A stretch of 15,790 nt of DNA from an uncultured Candidatus Soleaferrea sp. (GCA_934527325.1 CAKTAG010000025.1:1-15790); one strand, 5' to 3'. Numbered from the stretch's first letter, positions 1 to 6,787 are shown. The notes: a model not told the origin generated them from the letters alone. Numbers and translations: made by a program.

Positions 1-1
1 T

Positions 2-832
2 TATAAAACAACCTATATACCCAAAAGCTTGACCAATAAAAGAAAATATAAAATCGTTTTGAATTTCTGGTACAAATCTGTATGCTTTTTTAGAAAACCA
101 TTTGCCAAAAAAACCACCAGTCCCTATAGAAATCAAACCATTGAATTGTTGGTAACCTATTCCAGATGGATCTGTTTCGGGATGTAAAGTTATTAATATT
201 CTTCTTTTTTGGTCTTGGTTCATTATGTACCATACAAAAGGGGAGGTAAATAATAAAGCGAAAGTAGCGAAAAATATATATTTCCATGAAATGCCGGCAG
301 AAAAAAACATTGTAAGAAAAATAACTACAAACATCAATGCTGTACCGTCATCACCTTGTAAGTGTGTTAACAATACTGGTATAACACCATGAATTGTTAA
401 AAATATAATATTTTTAAATTGGTTGATTTTATCAACTACGTGGTTTAAATGTGATGAAAAAGAAAGTATAAATGCTATTTTTAAAAATTCTGCAGGTTGA
501 AAGGACATTCCAAAAGGAAGGGTAATCCAGGCTTTATCATCTGCGTTGCCTCTTTGTGACCCTATAAAAAAAGTTAAAATAACTAAAAAAATACAAACGG
601 GAACATAAAACTTCCAAAACTTAACAATTAAATGATAATCAATGCTAGAAATAATTAACGCAATTAATAGACCTAAACAGGAAGAAATAATTTGTACTAT
701 TATAAGCCGTTGGCTTATTGCAAAGGAATTGTAAATCAAGTAAATTAAAAATACACTTATAACAGAAAGAATAAAACAAATAGTTATAAGGAAGGTATCG
801 GTCTTTTTTAATGTATGTGCAATATTGTTCAT
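2..832 (-). CDS. rodA: RodA/FtsW/SpoVE-family SEDS peptidoglycan glycosyltransferase, partial (3' end beyond the window)
   Basis: The reading frame is open from ATG at 832 to the window edge, giving the first 277 residues of a protein that is usually 370-400 long. SEDS proteins are polytopic membrane enzymes that polymerise lipid II into glycan strands together with a class B PBP. Hydrophobic segments lie at about 14-34, 42-62, 74-91, 141-157, 165-200 and 261-277. Family motifs are visible: FQPAEFLKIAF (111-121), a variant of the LQ.D.GTA motif reading HLQGDDGTA (157-165), GYQQFNGLISIGTGG (226-240), and VPEIQNDFIF (254-263), where Asp260 matches the proposed catalytic Asp. The usual Glu-Glu just after that motif is replaced by Gln-Ala. 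AAAAAGG lies 12 nt before the ATG. The loop pattern favours RodA over FtsW or SpoVE, but that choice is inference. The gene lies 50 bp past the rpmB terminator, and I see no promoter of its own. Confidence 0.88.
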   Translation of the reverse strand, partial: MNNIAHTLKKTDTFLITICFILSVISVFLIYLIYNSFAISQRLIIVQIISSCLGLLIALIISSIDYHLIVKFWKFYVPVCIFLVILTFFIGSQRGNADDKAWITLPFGMSFQPAEFLKIAFILSFSSHLNHVVDKINQFKNIIFLTIHGVIPVLLTHLQGDDGTALMFVVIFLTMFFSAGISWKYIFFATFALLFTSPFVWYIMNQDQKRRILITLHPETDPSGIGYQQFNGLISIGTGGFFGKWFSKKAYRFVPEIQNDFIFSFIGQAFGYIGCFI

Positions 833-875
833 TTTGTAAATTTAACCTTTTTGAAATATAAAGTGTAAACTAATT

Positions 876-907
876 AAAAAAGGGTAATCTTTAAATTTAG
901 ATTACCC
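876..907 (-). terminator. Rho-independent terminator after rpmB
   Basis: A perfect 9-bp inverted repeat (GGGTAATCT at 882-890, AGATTACCC at 899-907, 8-nt loop) is followed on the minus strand by six T residues (881-876). It lies 48 bp beyond the rpmB stop. There is no T-run on the plus-strand side, so it acts leftward. Confidence 0.85.
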
Positions 908-954
908 ATAAAATTTACGCTATTTGTAGCTTTATAAATTGAAAGCTAACAAAA

Positions 955-1143
955 TTATACAGCACGTGTAATTTTGTTAGAACGCAAACAGCTTGTGCAA
1001 ACATGTATTCTTTTAACAGATCCATTAACTATAGCTTTAACTTTTTTTACATTTGGTTTAAAAGTTCTGTTAGAACGCCTGTGGGAATGAGAAACTTTTA
1101 TTCCAAAAGCAACACCTTTACCGCAAATATCACATTTAGCCAT
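955..1143 (-). CDS. rpmB: 50S ribosomal protein L28, zinc-ribbon type
   Basis: The 62-residue protein matches bacterial L28 in length and sequence: MAKCDICGKG at the N-terminus, the basic HSHRRSNRTFKPN segment (19-31), and a C-terminal HVCTSCLRSNK. It is a structural protein of the large ribosomal subunit near the E site. Cysteines 4, 7, 49 and 52 form two CxxC pairs, so this is the zinc-binding (C+) form. A strong Shine-Dalgarno AAAGGAG lies 8 nt before the ATG. The gene follows tRNA-Ser on the same strand with only about 50 bp between them and no terminator in the gap, so the two probably share the promoter at 1377-1405. A clean terminator follows. Confidence 0.97.
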   Translation of the reverse strand: MAKCDICGKGVAFGIKVSHSHRRSNRTFKPNVKKVKAIVNGSVKRIHVCTSCLRSNKITRAV

Positions 1144-1196
1144 TTATTTCACTCCTTTTAAGTACTATGTATATTCAAAAACATCATTATTATTAT

Positions 1197-1288
1197 TGGC
1201 GGAGAGAGAGGGATTCGAACCCTCGGTTAGCTATTAACTAACACACGATTTCCAATCGTGCGCTTTAGACCAACTCAGCCATCTCTCC
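1197..1288 (-). tRNA. tRNA-Ser (anticodon GGA)
   Basis: Read on the minus strand, the acceptor arm GGAGAGA (1288-1282) pairs with TCTCTCC (1207-1201). The anticodon stem CACGA/TCGTG encloses loop TTGGAAA, giving anticodon GGA, which reads UCC and UCU. The T-arm has GGTTCGAATCC. A long variable arm (GTTAG, 7-nt loop, CTAAC) is typical of class II serine tRNAs. The discriminator is G (complement of 1200) and CCA is encoded at 1199-1197. It lies upstream of rpmB and is probably co-transcribed with it. Confidence 0.96.
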
Positions 1289-1376
1289 ATAAAAACATAT
1301 AATTAATTTAATTGCAGTAGTTAATATTATTAAAAAAATTATATGAATTATTCAATAGTATAACATGTATAGTACT

Positions 1377-1405
1377 ATTATATTATGTTTAATAAAAAAA
1401 ATCAA
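1377..1405 (-). promoter_or_regulatory. Sigma-A-type promoter for tRNA-Ser and rpmB
   Basis: On the minus strand, TTGATT (1405-1400) and TATAAT (1382-1377) are separated by exactly 17 bp. The predicted start is near 1370, about 80 nt upstream of the tRNA 5' end. It lies between der and the tRNA. No der terminator is obvious in this gap, so read-through from der is also possible. Confidence 0.65.
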
Positions 1406-1470
1406 GACATTATAAAACATAAATTTTTAGACCTTTTTACATGTTACAGTAACGCAATTAAAAAAATAAA

Positions 1471-2808
1471 TTAACTTTTATTTTCTGATTTATTTTTTCG
1501 TTCTCTAACAATAAGCCTTATAGGTGTGCCTACTAAACCAAAATTTTCCCTAATTTGATTTTCTATATACCGTTGGTAAGAAAAGTGAAAAAGTTCATAT
1601 TTGTTTACAAAACATACAAATGTAGGTGGGCGAGTAGAGGCTTGAGTTATATAATAAATTTTTAATCTTTTGCCTTTATCGGTAGGTGGTTGAACTTTTG
1701 CTGTTGCGTAAGCAAGAACATCGTTTAATTTACCAGTTGTAACCCTTATTGAATGTTGGTGATCTACCTGTTTAATTAGTTCAAAAAGCTTGTTTACCCG
1801 TTGCCCAGTTTTGGCAGATATAAATAAAAATGGAGCGTAGGCCATAAAGCTGAAATCATTTTTTAATTTTTTCTCATAGTCCTTCATAGTATAGGTGTTC
1901 TTTTCAATTGCATCCCATTTATTTATAGCAATAATGCATCCCTTGCCGCTATCGTGAGCGTAGCCGGCTATTTTTGAATCTTGTTCGGTAAAGCCTTCTG
2001 TAGCATCTATAACAATTACACATATGTCAGCTCTATCTATTGCCATCCATGACCTTAAAACACTGTAGTGTTCAACACCTTCTTCAATTTTGTTTTTTCT
2101 TCTTATTCCAGCAGTATCAATAATTACAAATTTGCCATAGCTATTTTCTATTATTGTATCTGTAGCATCTCTGGTTGTGCCAGCAATGTTAGAAACAATA
2201 ACTCTTTCTTCGCCACACATATTGTTTACTAATGAAGATTTGCCAACATTAGGTTTACCTATTATGGCTACCTTTGTAAAATCTTCACTATAGTCGGCTA
2301 ATTGGTTAAAAGATATGTATTTAAAAACTTCATCTAAAAGGTCACCTGTTCCGTGGCCGTGAACAGATGAAATAGGGAATGGTTCACCCAACCCAAGGTT
2401 ATAAAATTCATAAAACTCAGGAGGTAATTGGCCAATGGTATCGCACTTATTAACAGAGAGTATAACTGGGGTTTTACTTTTAATTAACATATTGGCAATT
2501 TCAAAATCTGTTGCTGTAATTCCAGATTTTAAATCTACCAAAAATATTATAGCATCTGCCTTTTCTATGGCAATTTTAGCTTGTGCTTTCATTTTAGCTA
2601 GTATAACATCTTTTGTTTTAGGTTCTATTCCAGCAGTATCTACTAACATAAATTTATTATTTCGCCATTCACATTCAAAGTATATTCTGTCTCTTGTTAC
2701 ACCTGGTGTATCTTCTACAATAGATAAGCGATGACCGATTAATTTATTAAATAATGTTGATTTACCTACGTTAGGTCGGCCCACAATGGCTATTAATGGC
2801 TTAGGCAC
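1471..2808 (-). CDS. der: Ribosome-assembly GTPase Der (EngA)
   Basis: The 445-residue protein has the tandem double-GTPase layout unique to Der/EngA, which acts in late maturation of the 50S subunit. The first G domain carries the P-loop GRPNVGKST (10-18), DTPGVTRD, DTAG and NKCD. The second begins about residue 184 with GKPNVGKSS, followed by GTTRD, DTAGIRRK, NKWD and a SAK motif. The last 90 residues or so form the KH-like RNA-binding domain, including RPPTFVCFVN and the terminal GTPIRLIVRER. Length is normal for the family. The start is GTG at 2808: it has GGGGGTG just upstream and gives the canonical MPKPLIAIVGRPNVGKS N-terminus, and there is no nearby in-frame ATG. The gene lies downstream of the rpmF terminator. 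I could not identify a convincing promoter in the 60 bp between them, so leaky termination or a weak promoter may drive it. Confidence 0.97.
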   Translation of the reverse strand: MPKPLIAIVGRPNVGKSTLFNKLIGHRLSIVEDTPGVTRDRIYFECEWRNNKFMLVDTAGIEPKTKDVILAKMKAQAKIAIEKADAIIFLVDLKSGITATDFEIANMLIKSKTPVILSVNKCDTIGQLPPEFYEFYNLGLGEPFPISSVHGHGTGDLLDEVFKYISFNQLADYSEDFTKVAIIGKPNVGKSSLVNNMCGEERVIVSNIAGTTRDATDTIIENSYGKFVIIDTAGIRRKNKIEEGVEHYSVLRSWMAIDRADICVIVIDATEGFTEQDSKIAGYAHDSGKGCIIAINKWDAIEKNTYTMKDYEKKLKNDFSFMAYAPFLFISAKTGQRVNKLFELIKQVDHQHSIRVTTGKLNDVLAYATAKVQPPTDKGKRLKIYYITQASTRPPTFVCFVNKYELFHFSYQRYIENQIRENFGLVGTPIRLIVRERKNKSENKS

Positions 2809-2860
2809 AATTACACCCCCACATACAGTACTAAGATTTTATTTATAAATAAAGTTATTA

Positions 2861-2898
2861 CTACTAAAAAGGATTGAGAAAATAATTATTCTCAACCC
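2861..2898 (-). terminator. Rho-independent terminator after rpmF
   Basis: A 10-bp stem (2871-2880 with 2889-2898, 8-nt loop) is followed on the minus strand by TTTTT (2870-2866). The single non-Watson-Crick position (A2873 opposite C2896) becomes a G-U pair only in minus-strand RNA, which supports leftward action after rpmF. Confidence 0.8.
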
Positions 2899-2972
2899 AC
2901 ATATCTGTAATTAATATTAACAAAAATCTATTTAATACATATAAAAACTTAGCCTAAAATTATATAAATAGA

Positions 2973-3155
2973 TTAAGCTTCTATTTTAATTATTTCTCTA
3001 CCTTTATAGTAGCCACAGTAACCGCAAGCTTTGTGAGGAAGTTTTAACTCACCGCATTGGGTGCATCTACTAAGGCAAAGAGGTTTTAATTTCCATACGT
3101 TAGAACGCCTCTTATTTTTTCTGGCTTTAGAGGTTTTTCTTTTTGGAACAGCCAT
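2973..3155 (-). CDS. rpmF: 50S ribosomal protein L32, zinc-ribbon type
   Basis: The 60-residue protein begins MAVPKRKTSKARKNKRRSNV, the family's hallmark start, and carries a zinc ribbon with CTQC (31-34) and CGYC (44-47). L32 is a structural protein of the large subunit. I place the start at ATG 3155 because GGAGGTG lies upstream of it and the MAVPKRK start is invariant. The longer GTG start at 3173 overlaps that ribosome-binding site and adds six residues unlike any L32. The gene has its own near-perfect promoter and terminator. The DUF177 (YceD) gene that often precedes rpmF in Firmicutes is absent: the neighbour on that side is the unrelated LRR gene. Confidence 0.97.
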   Translation of the reverse strand: MAVPKRKTSKARKNKRRSNVWKLKPLCLSRCTQCGELKLPHKACGYCGYYKGREIIKIEA

Positions 3156-3203
3156 GCTTATATACACCTCCACAATAAAACAGATTAATATTACATTAAA
3201 AAT

Positions 3204-3232
3204 ATTATATATCTAATAAATGATTTTGTCAA
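3204..3232 (-). promoter_or_regulatory. Consensus sigma-A promoter for rpmF
   Basis: On the minus strand, TTGACA (3232-3227), a 17-bp spacer and TATAAT (3209-3204) match the housekeeping consensus at all 12 positions. The predicted start is near 3197, giving a leader of about 40 nt that contains GGAGGTG. It lies downstream of the LRR-gene terminator, so rpmF is insulated from that gene. Confidence 0.9.
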
Positions 3233-3300
3233 TACAAAAAAAATAGTATTTTTACAGCATAGAAAGGGAGACCAATTTTGCGAAAATAAAATAGAGTAGA

Positions 3301-3359
3301 AAAAAGGCGTAGCAGAGTGTTACAATTGAATTTACAATACAAATGCTCTGCTAACGCCT
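3301..3359 (-). terminator. Terminator after the LRR protein gene
   Basis: Arms 3305-3317 (AGGCGTAGCAGAG) and 3346-3359 (CTCTGCTAACGCCT) pair over 13 bp with one bulged base and enclose a 28-nt loop. On the minus strand the hairpin is followed by a run of T residues (3305-3301). It starts about 50 bp past the stop codon at 3408. The loop is long for a terminator, and part of it may fold internally. Confidence 0.75.
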
Positions 3360-3407
3360 AAATAAAAGTATGTTACAAACCCATGCTATTTAAAAATTTT
3401 AAAGACC

Positions 3408-6302
3408 TTATTCACCGGTAGATGATGGTTGATATGGTTGATATTGTGTTTCATAGTTGTTTATTTTGTCTTCCTTTACTATATATGTATCGTTTTCATT
3501 ATAATCATAAATTAAAAAATTATAAAACCATTCATCTTTTCCGCCATCATCGACTACTTTTCCATCATCATTAAATTTAACATCTTTATAAGTTTTATCT
3601 TTATCTGAATAATATTGGAAGCTATATTGTATATATTTTTCGACGTCAATTTGATCACATTCGATGTTACCTTGTTCATTATATTCGATGCTACCATCTT
3701 CTTTTTTCCTTGCAATGTACAATGTTAAATTTGGTTTGCATTTGTGGGTTTTATATTCATTATCTTTATCTTTCTCTGTATCTGTTATCCAAACTTTTTC
3801 TACGGTTAACATTTTACTATAATGTATAGTTGCTGTATGTAATGCTCCATTGCCCGAATTTGCTATATTATTTTTTAACAATTCAAAATCTGTCTGAGTT
3901 CCTAAGTAATACACGGTTAGTTTTTGACGATTAAAAAATGCGTCAGTTTGTACGCTTTGTACAGTTTTTGGTGTTATTATTTTTGTTAAATTAGTATTTT
4001 CATCATAATTTATAGCGAAAGCAGCTTCGCATATTATTTTTACATTTTCTGGTATGGTATAAGTTGAATCTTCTTTACGTGCAGGGTAAAATATTAATAA
4101 TGCTCCATTTTCGCTAAATAATACACCATCTTTTACTTTATATTCTGTGTTGCCTTCTTCAACTTCTATTGTTAAAGCTGTACATCCAGAAAAAGCAGCG
4201 TTACCTATTGCTATTACAGTTTTTGGTATTATTATTTTTGTTAATGAAGAACAATCGCGAAAAGCACTTGTGCTGATAGTTTTTAAATTAGAACCTTCGT
4301 TAAATATTACAGTTGTTAAAGCTATACATCCAGAAAAAGCCTCTTCTTCTATTTCTGTTACAGTTTTTGGTATTTTTATTTCGCCAGGTATTGTTATTTC
4401 TTCCCCAAAACATCCACGAAAAGCACCTTCACCGATAGTTTTTAACTGGGAATTAGCTTTAAAGTTTACACTTTCTAAATAATAACAATCTTTGAAAGCC
4501 TCTTTTTCTATTTTTGTTACCTTTGCTGGTATCGTTATGTTTGTTAACTTTTCGCATCCACTAAAAGCATTTTCACCTATACTTTCTAATTCAGAATCTT
4601 CAGCAAATGTTACAGTTGTTAAAGCTATACATCCAGAAAAAGCCTCTTTTTCTATTTTTGTTACCTTTGCTGGTATCGTTATGTTCGTTAAATTGTCGTA
4701 TCCACGAAAAGCACCTTCGCCTATACTTGTTATACCATCGTTTATTATCACTGTTGTTAAATTGCATATTATGTTATCATATTCTTCTGGATAGATTGCA
4801 GATATTGCATCGCTTAAGTTATCACTATCTACACTTTTGCAATCTTTATGCCCAGTAATTGTTAGAGTGTTGGTTTCAAAATCATACTTCAAAATCAAAT
4901 CGTTACTGTTGAAAGATAGGTTATTGTCGATATCATGATTTTTGTTACCTTTTTTAACTGATTTCCAATCAGTTTTAGATCCTTGGTAATAATATTGTAA
5001 TTCTATACAGCCATAAAATGCTTCATCTTCTATTTTTGTTATACTGAGAGGTAGTACTATATTTTTTAAATTAGTACATGCAGCAAAAGCGGCTTTACCT
5101 ATTATTGTTACACCTTTTGGTATGGTATAACTTGTATCTTTTTTACCTGCTGGGTAACATATTAATGATGTTTCATCTTCGCTAAACAATACACCATCTT
5201 TTACTTTATATTTTGTGTTGCCGCCTTCAAGTTCTATATTTTTTAAATTAGTACATCCAGCAAAAGCGGCGTTACCTATTGTTACATTTTTAGGTATGGT
5301 ATAAGTTTCATCTGTTTTACTTATAGGGTAAAATATTAATCTTGGTTCAGCATCTTTGCTAAATAATATATTATTTTTTACTTCATATTTTAGGTTGCCT
5401 TCTTCAACTTCTATTGTTAAATTAGTACATCCAGCAAAAGCAGCATCACATATTTTTGTTACATTGGCTGGTATTGCTATTTTTAGTAATGATTCACATT
5501 CTTTAAAAGCATCTTTGCCGATAGTTTTTAACTGGGAACCTTCAGCAAATATTGCAGTTGCTAATTTTTTACAATAGTAAAATGCTTGTTGATTTATATC
5601 GGTTACACTGGCTGGTATTGTTATTTCCGTTAGTGCTTTACAATCAGTAAAAGCATCTTTGCCGATAGTTTTTAACTTGGAATCTTCAGCAAATATTACA
5701 GTTGTTAAAGATTTGCAACCATAAAATGCCATATCGCCTATACCTGTTACATTGGCTGGTATTGTTATTTCTGTTAAACTTGTGCATCCATTAAAAGTAT
5801 CTTCACCAATAGTTTTTAACTGGGAACCTTCAGCAAATATTGCAGTTGCTAATTTTTTACAATCGTAAAATGCTTGTTGATTTATATCGGTTACACTGGC
5901 TGGTATTGTTATGTTTGCTAAACTTGTGCATCCAGAAAAAGCATTTTTGCCGATAGTTTCTAACTTGAAACCTTTTTTAAATTTTACAGTTGTTAAAGAT
6001 TTGCAACCATAAAATGCCATATCGCCTATACCTGTTACATCGGCGCCTATTATTACTTTTTCTATAGTTTCGATATCATCATTTGCAGCATTCATTACAT
6101 CTGTTTGAGATATTGTTCCGTCGCCAGAAAATGTAACAGTGCCATCATCAAAAGTATAATTTATGCCAAAACTTACAAAATTAAACAGGTTTAAAAACAC
6201 AAATAAAAATATTAGCTTAAAAAAATAGCTATTTAATTTTATTGTGTCTCCTCGAATGAAGCATTTTTTTGATGATTTGTTAATTGTTACCATTTGATGC
6301 AT
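3408..6302 (-). CDS. Secreted BspA-type leucine-rich-repeat protein with C-terminal Cna_B-like domain
   Basis: This 964-residue protein has a basic N-terminus and a hydrophobic segment at 26-45, consistent with a signal peptide after an unusually long n-region. Then come about 20 LRR_5 (BspA-type) repeats alternating between 23 and 25 residues, of the form TEITIPASVTDINQQAFYYC. There are two modules, each opened by a similar beta-rich cap, at about 47-104 (YTFDDGTVTFSG) and 458-535 (LKYDFETNTLTITG). Longer insertions of the type YKVKDGVLFSE followed by YTIP occur three times. Residues from about 830 onward (TVEKVW, later YIVKED) resemble a Cna_B stalk domain. The protein ends SSTGE with no membrane anchor. 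GGAGGT lies 6 nt before the ATG. BspA-like proteins are linked to adhesion and to host or polysaccharide contact in other bacteria; the role here is unknown. The gene has its own promoter and terminator. Confidence 0.9.
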   Translation of the reverse strand: MHQMVTINKSSKKCFIRGDTIKLNSYFFKLIFLFVFLNLFNFVSFGINYTFDDGTVTFSGDGTISQTDVMNAANDDIETIEKVIIGADVTGIGDMAFYGCKSLTTVKFKKGFKLETIGKNAFSGCTSLANITIPASVTDINQQAFYDCKKLATAIFAEGSQLKTIGEDTFNGCTSLTEITIPANVTGIGDMAFYGCKSLTTVIFAEDSKLKTIGKDAFTDCKALTEITIPASVTDINQQAFYYCKKLATAIFAEGSQLKTIGKDAFKECESLLKIAIPANVTKICDAAFAGCTNLTIEVEEGNLKYEVKNNILFSKDAEPRLIFYPISKTDETYTIPKNVTIGNAAFAGCTNLKNIELEGGNTKYKVKDGVLFSEDETSLICYPAGKKDTSYTIPKGVTIIGKAAFAACTNLKNIVLPLSITKIEDEAFYGCIELQYYYQGSKTDWKSVKKGNKNHDIDNNLSFNSNDLILKYDFETNTLTITGHKDCKSVDSDNLSDAISAIYPEEYDNIICNLTTVIINDGITSIGEGAFRGYDNLTNITIPAKVTKIEKEAFSGCIALTTVTFAEDSELESIGENAFSGCEKLTNITIPAKVTKIEKEAFKDCYYLESVNFKANSQLKTIGEGAFRGCFGEEITIPGEIKIPKTVTEIEEEAFSGCIALTTVIFNEGSNLKTISTSAFRDCSSLTKIIIPKTVIAIGNAAFSGCTALTIEVEEGNTEYKVKDGVLFSENGALLIFYPARKEDSTYTIPENVKIICEAAFAINYDENTNLTKIITPKTVQSVQTDAFFNRQKLTVYYLGTQTDFELLKNNIANSGNGALHTATIHYSKMLTVEKVWITDTEKDKDNEYKTHKCKPNLTLYIARKKEDGSIEYNEQGNIECDQIDVEKYIQYSFQYYSDKDKTYKDVKFNDDGKVVDDGGKDEWFYNFLIYDYNENDTYIVKEDKINNYETQYQPYQPSSTGE
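4307..4685 (-). repeat. Shorter near-identical repeats in the second LRR module
   Basis: A 39-bp block at 4307-4345 recurs at 4610-4648, offset by 303 bp. A 44-bp block at 4498-4541 recurs at 4642-4685, offset by 144 bp or 48 codons. Both encode the TIPAKVTKIEKEAFSGC type of LRR unit. All offsets are multiples of three. Confidence 0.8.
5521..6040 (-). repeat. 288-bp tandem repeat inside the LRR gene
   Basis: Bases 5521-5624 recur at 5809-5912 with a single mismatch by eye (position 5576 against 5864), and 5701-5752 recur at 5989-6040. Both pairs are offset by 288 bp, which is 96 codons or four LRR units. The period keeps the reading frame. This looks like a recent in-frame duplication within the coding sequence. 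Confidence 0.85.
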
Positions 6303-6343
6303 ATTATTACCTCCATAAAATAAAATTTAAAAATCCTATTTAA

Positions 6344-6372
6344 ATAATAACAAATTATCAATTATTTTTCAA
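6344..6372 (-). promoter_or_regulatory. Promoter of the LRR protein gene
   Basis: On the minus strand, TTGAAA (6372-6367), a 17-bp spacer and TATTAT (6349-6344) are present, with TG one base before the -10 (extended -10). The predicted start is near 6337, giving a leader of about 35 nt that ends in GGAGGTAATAAT before the ATG. Confidence 0.7.
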
Positions 6373-6536
6373 TATCATATTATGTAAAATATATTATTTT
6401 TTTTATTATTGAAGAAAATAATTAGAAAAATAGGTGAATAATAAAAATAAAAACATAATTATTTTTTTGATTTTGAATGGAGATAAAGTTTTTATTTAAG
6501 AGCTAAACTTAAAAATATTCTGTAAGTTTATTTTGC

Positions 6537-6572
6537 TATAAAAAAATAAGCGTTGCTATTTTAAGCAACGCC
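6537..6572 (-). terminator. Terminator of the candidate small RNA (and possibly of spoVAC)
   Basis: A perfect 8-bp stem, AGCAACGC (6564-6571) with GCGTTGCT (6550-6557) and a 6-nt loop, is followed on the minus strand by TTATTTTTTTATA. The plus-strand side lacks a T-run. It is also the first plausible terminator downstream of spoVAC, 216 bp past that stop. Confidence 0.85.
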
Positions 6573-6617
6573 AAAAATATTAATTGGGGAAATAAAAGAG
6601 TTAACGAAGGGAGTTAC
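6541..6617 (-). ncRNA. Candidate small regulatory RNA, about 75 nt
   Basis: A minus-strand promoter (6652-6624) predicts a start near 6617, and a strong terminator ends near 6541. No ORF with a ribosome-binding site lies between. The predicted RNA begins with a small stem-loop: GUAAC pairs with GUUAAC with one bulged A, exposing a 7-nt loop UCCCUUC (6617-6600). A single-stranded stretch with UUUCCCC (6592-6586) follows, then the terminator hairpin. Pyrimidine-rich loops that can pair with purine-rich Shine-Dalgarno sites are a known feature of Gram-positive small RNAs such as RsaE. I recognise no specific family. Alternatives are a processed 3' end of the spoVAC transcript or a chance promoter. 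It lies between the LRR gene and spoVAC, both on the same strand. Confidence 0.45.
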
Positions 6618-6623
6618 AAATAC

Positions 6624-6652
6624 ATAATACCATCATTTTACAAATTTGTAAA
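6624..6652 (-). promoter_or_regulatory. Promoter of the candidate small RNA
   Basis: On the minus strand, TTTACA (6652-6647), a 17-bp spacer and TATTAT (6629-6624) are present, with TG one base before the -10. Upstream of the -35 the minus strand has A-runs (AAAAAAATACAAAAAAAGG) that resemble an UP element. Confidence 0.6.
6637..6652. promoter_or_regulatory. 16-bp perfect palindrome over the -35 element, possible operator
   Basis: TTTACAAATTTGTAAA is a perfect 16-bp palindrome that contains the whole -35 hexamer of the minus-strand promoter. That is a classical position for a dimeric repressor site. In so AT-rich a region, chance is not excluded. I do not recognise the regulator; CopY/BlaI boxes are similar but use a 2-bp centre instead of 4. 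Confidence 0.35.
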
Positions 6653-6787
6653 GCCTTTTTTTGTATTTTTTTCAAAAATTTATCAAAAATAGAAAAAATA
6701 GTATAATTAATGTATGTTTTATGCTAGTGAATTGGTTAACAATGTAATGTGCGCTGATATGCGTTTTAATATTGCCTATATGTTTAT

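Larger units (their letters stand above)
6303..6787. other. Non-coding stretch between the LRR gene and spoVAC
   Basis: No credible ORF lies in these 485 bp. From left to right they hold the LRR-gene leader and promoter (6303-6372), very AT-rich DNA with nothing recognisable (6373-6540), a minus-strand terminator and candidate small RNA (6541-6617), the RNA's promoter with an overlapping palindrome (6624-6652), an A/T-tract upstream of it, and about 100 bp downstream of spoVAC without a clear terminator. Confidence 0.7.

Noticed and set aside
90..287. 65-codon minus-strand frame
   Set aside because: It lies inside the rodA-family gene in a different frame. The long open frame with SEDS motifs accounts for this DNA.
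1443..1453. Palindrome GTTACAGTAAC downstream of der
   Set aside because: A one-base centre cannot form a hairpin and no T-run follows. It is too short to claim as an operator.
2435..2734. 99-codon plus-strand frame
   Set aside because: It is antisense to the first GTPase domain of der and has no recognisable features.
4147..5577. Several open frames of 70-110 codons on the plus strand across the LRR gene
   Set aside because: They lie antisense to the repeat-rich gene, are themselves repetitive mirrors of the LRR code, and have no ribosome-binding sites or family resemblance.
5521..6040. Regular direct repeats that might suggest a CRISPR array
   Set aside because: The repeats are in-frame coding LRR units with offsets that are multiples of three, there are no constant repeat/unique spacer units, and no cas genes are present.
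6504..6530. 7-bp inverted repeat TAAACTT/AAGTTTA followed by TTTT on the plus strand
   Set aside because: It is a weak A/T-only stem with a 13-nt loop and only four T residues, and no plus-strand gene precedes it.
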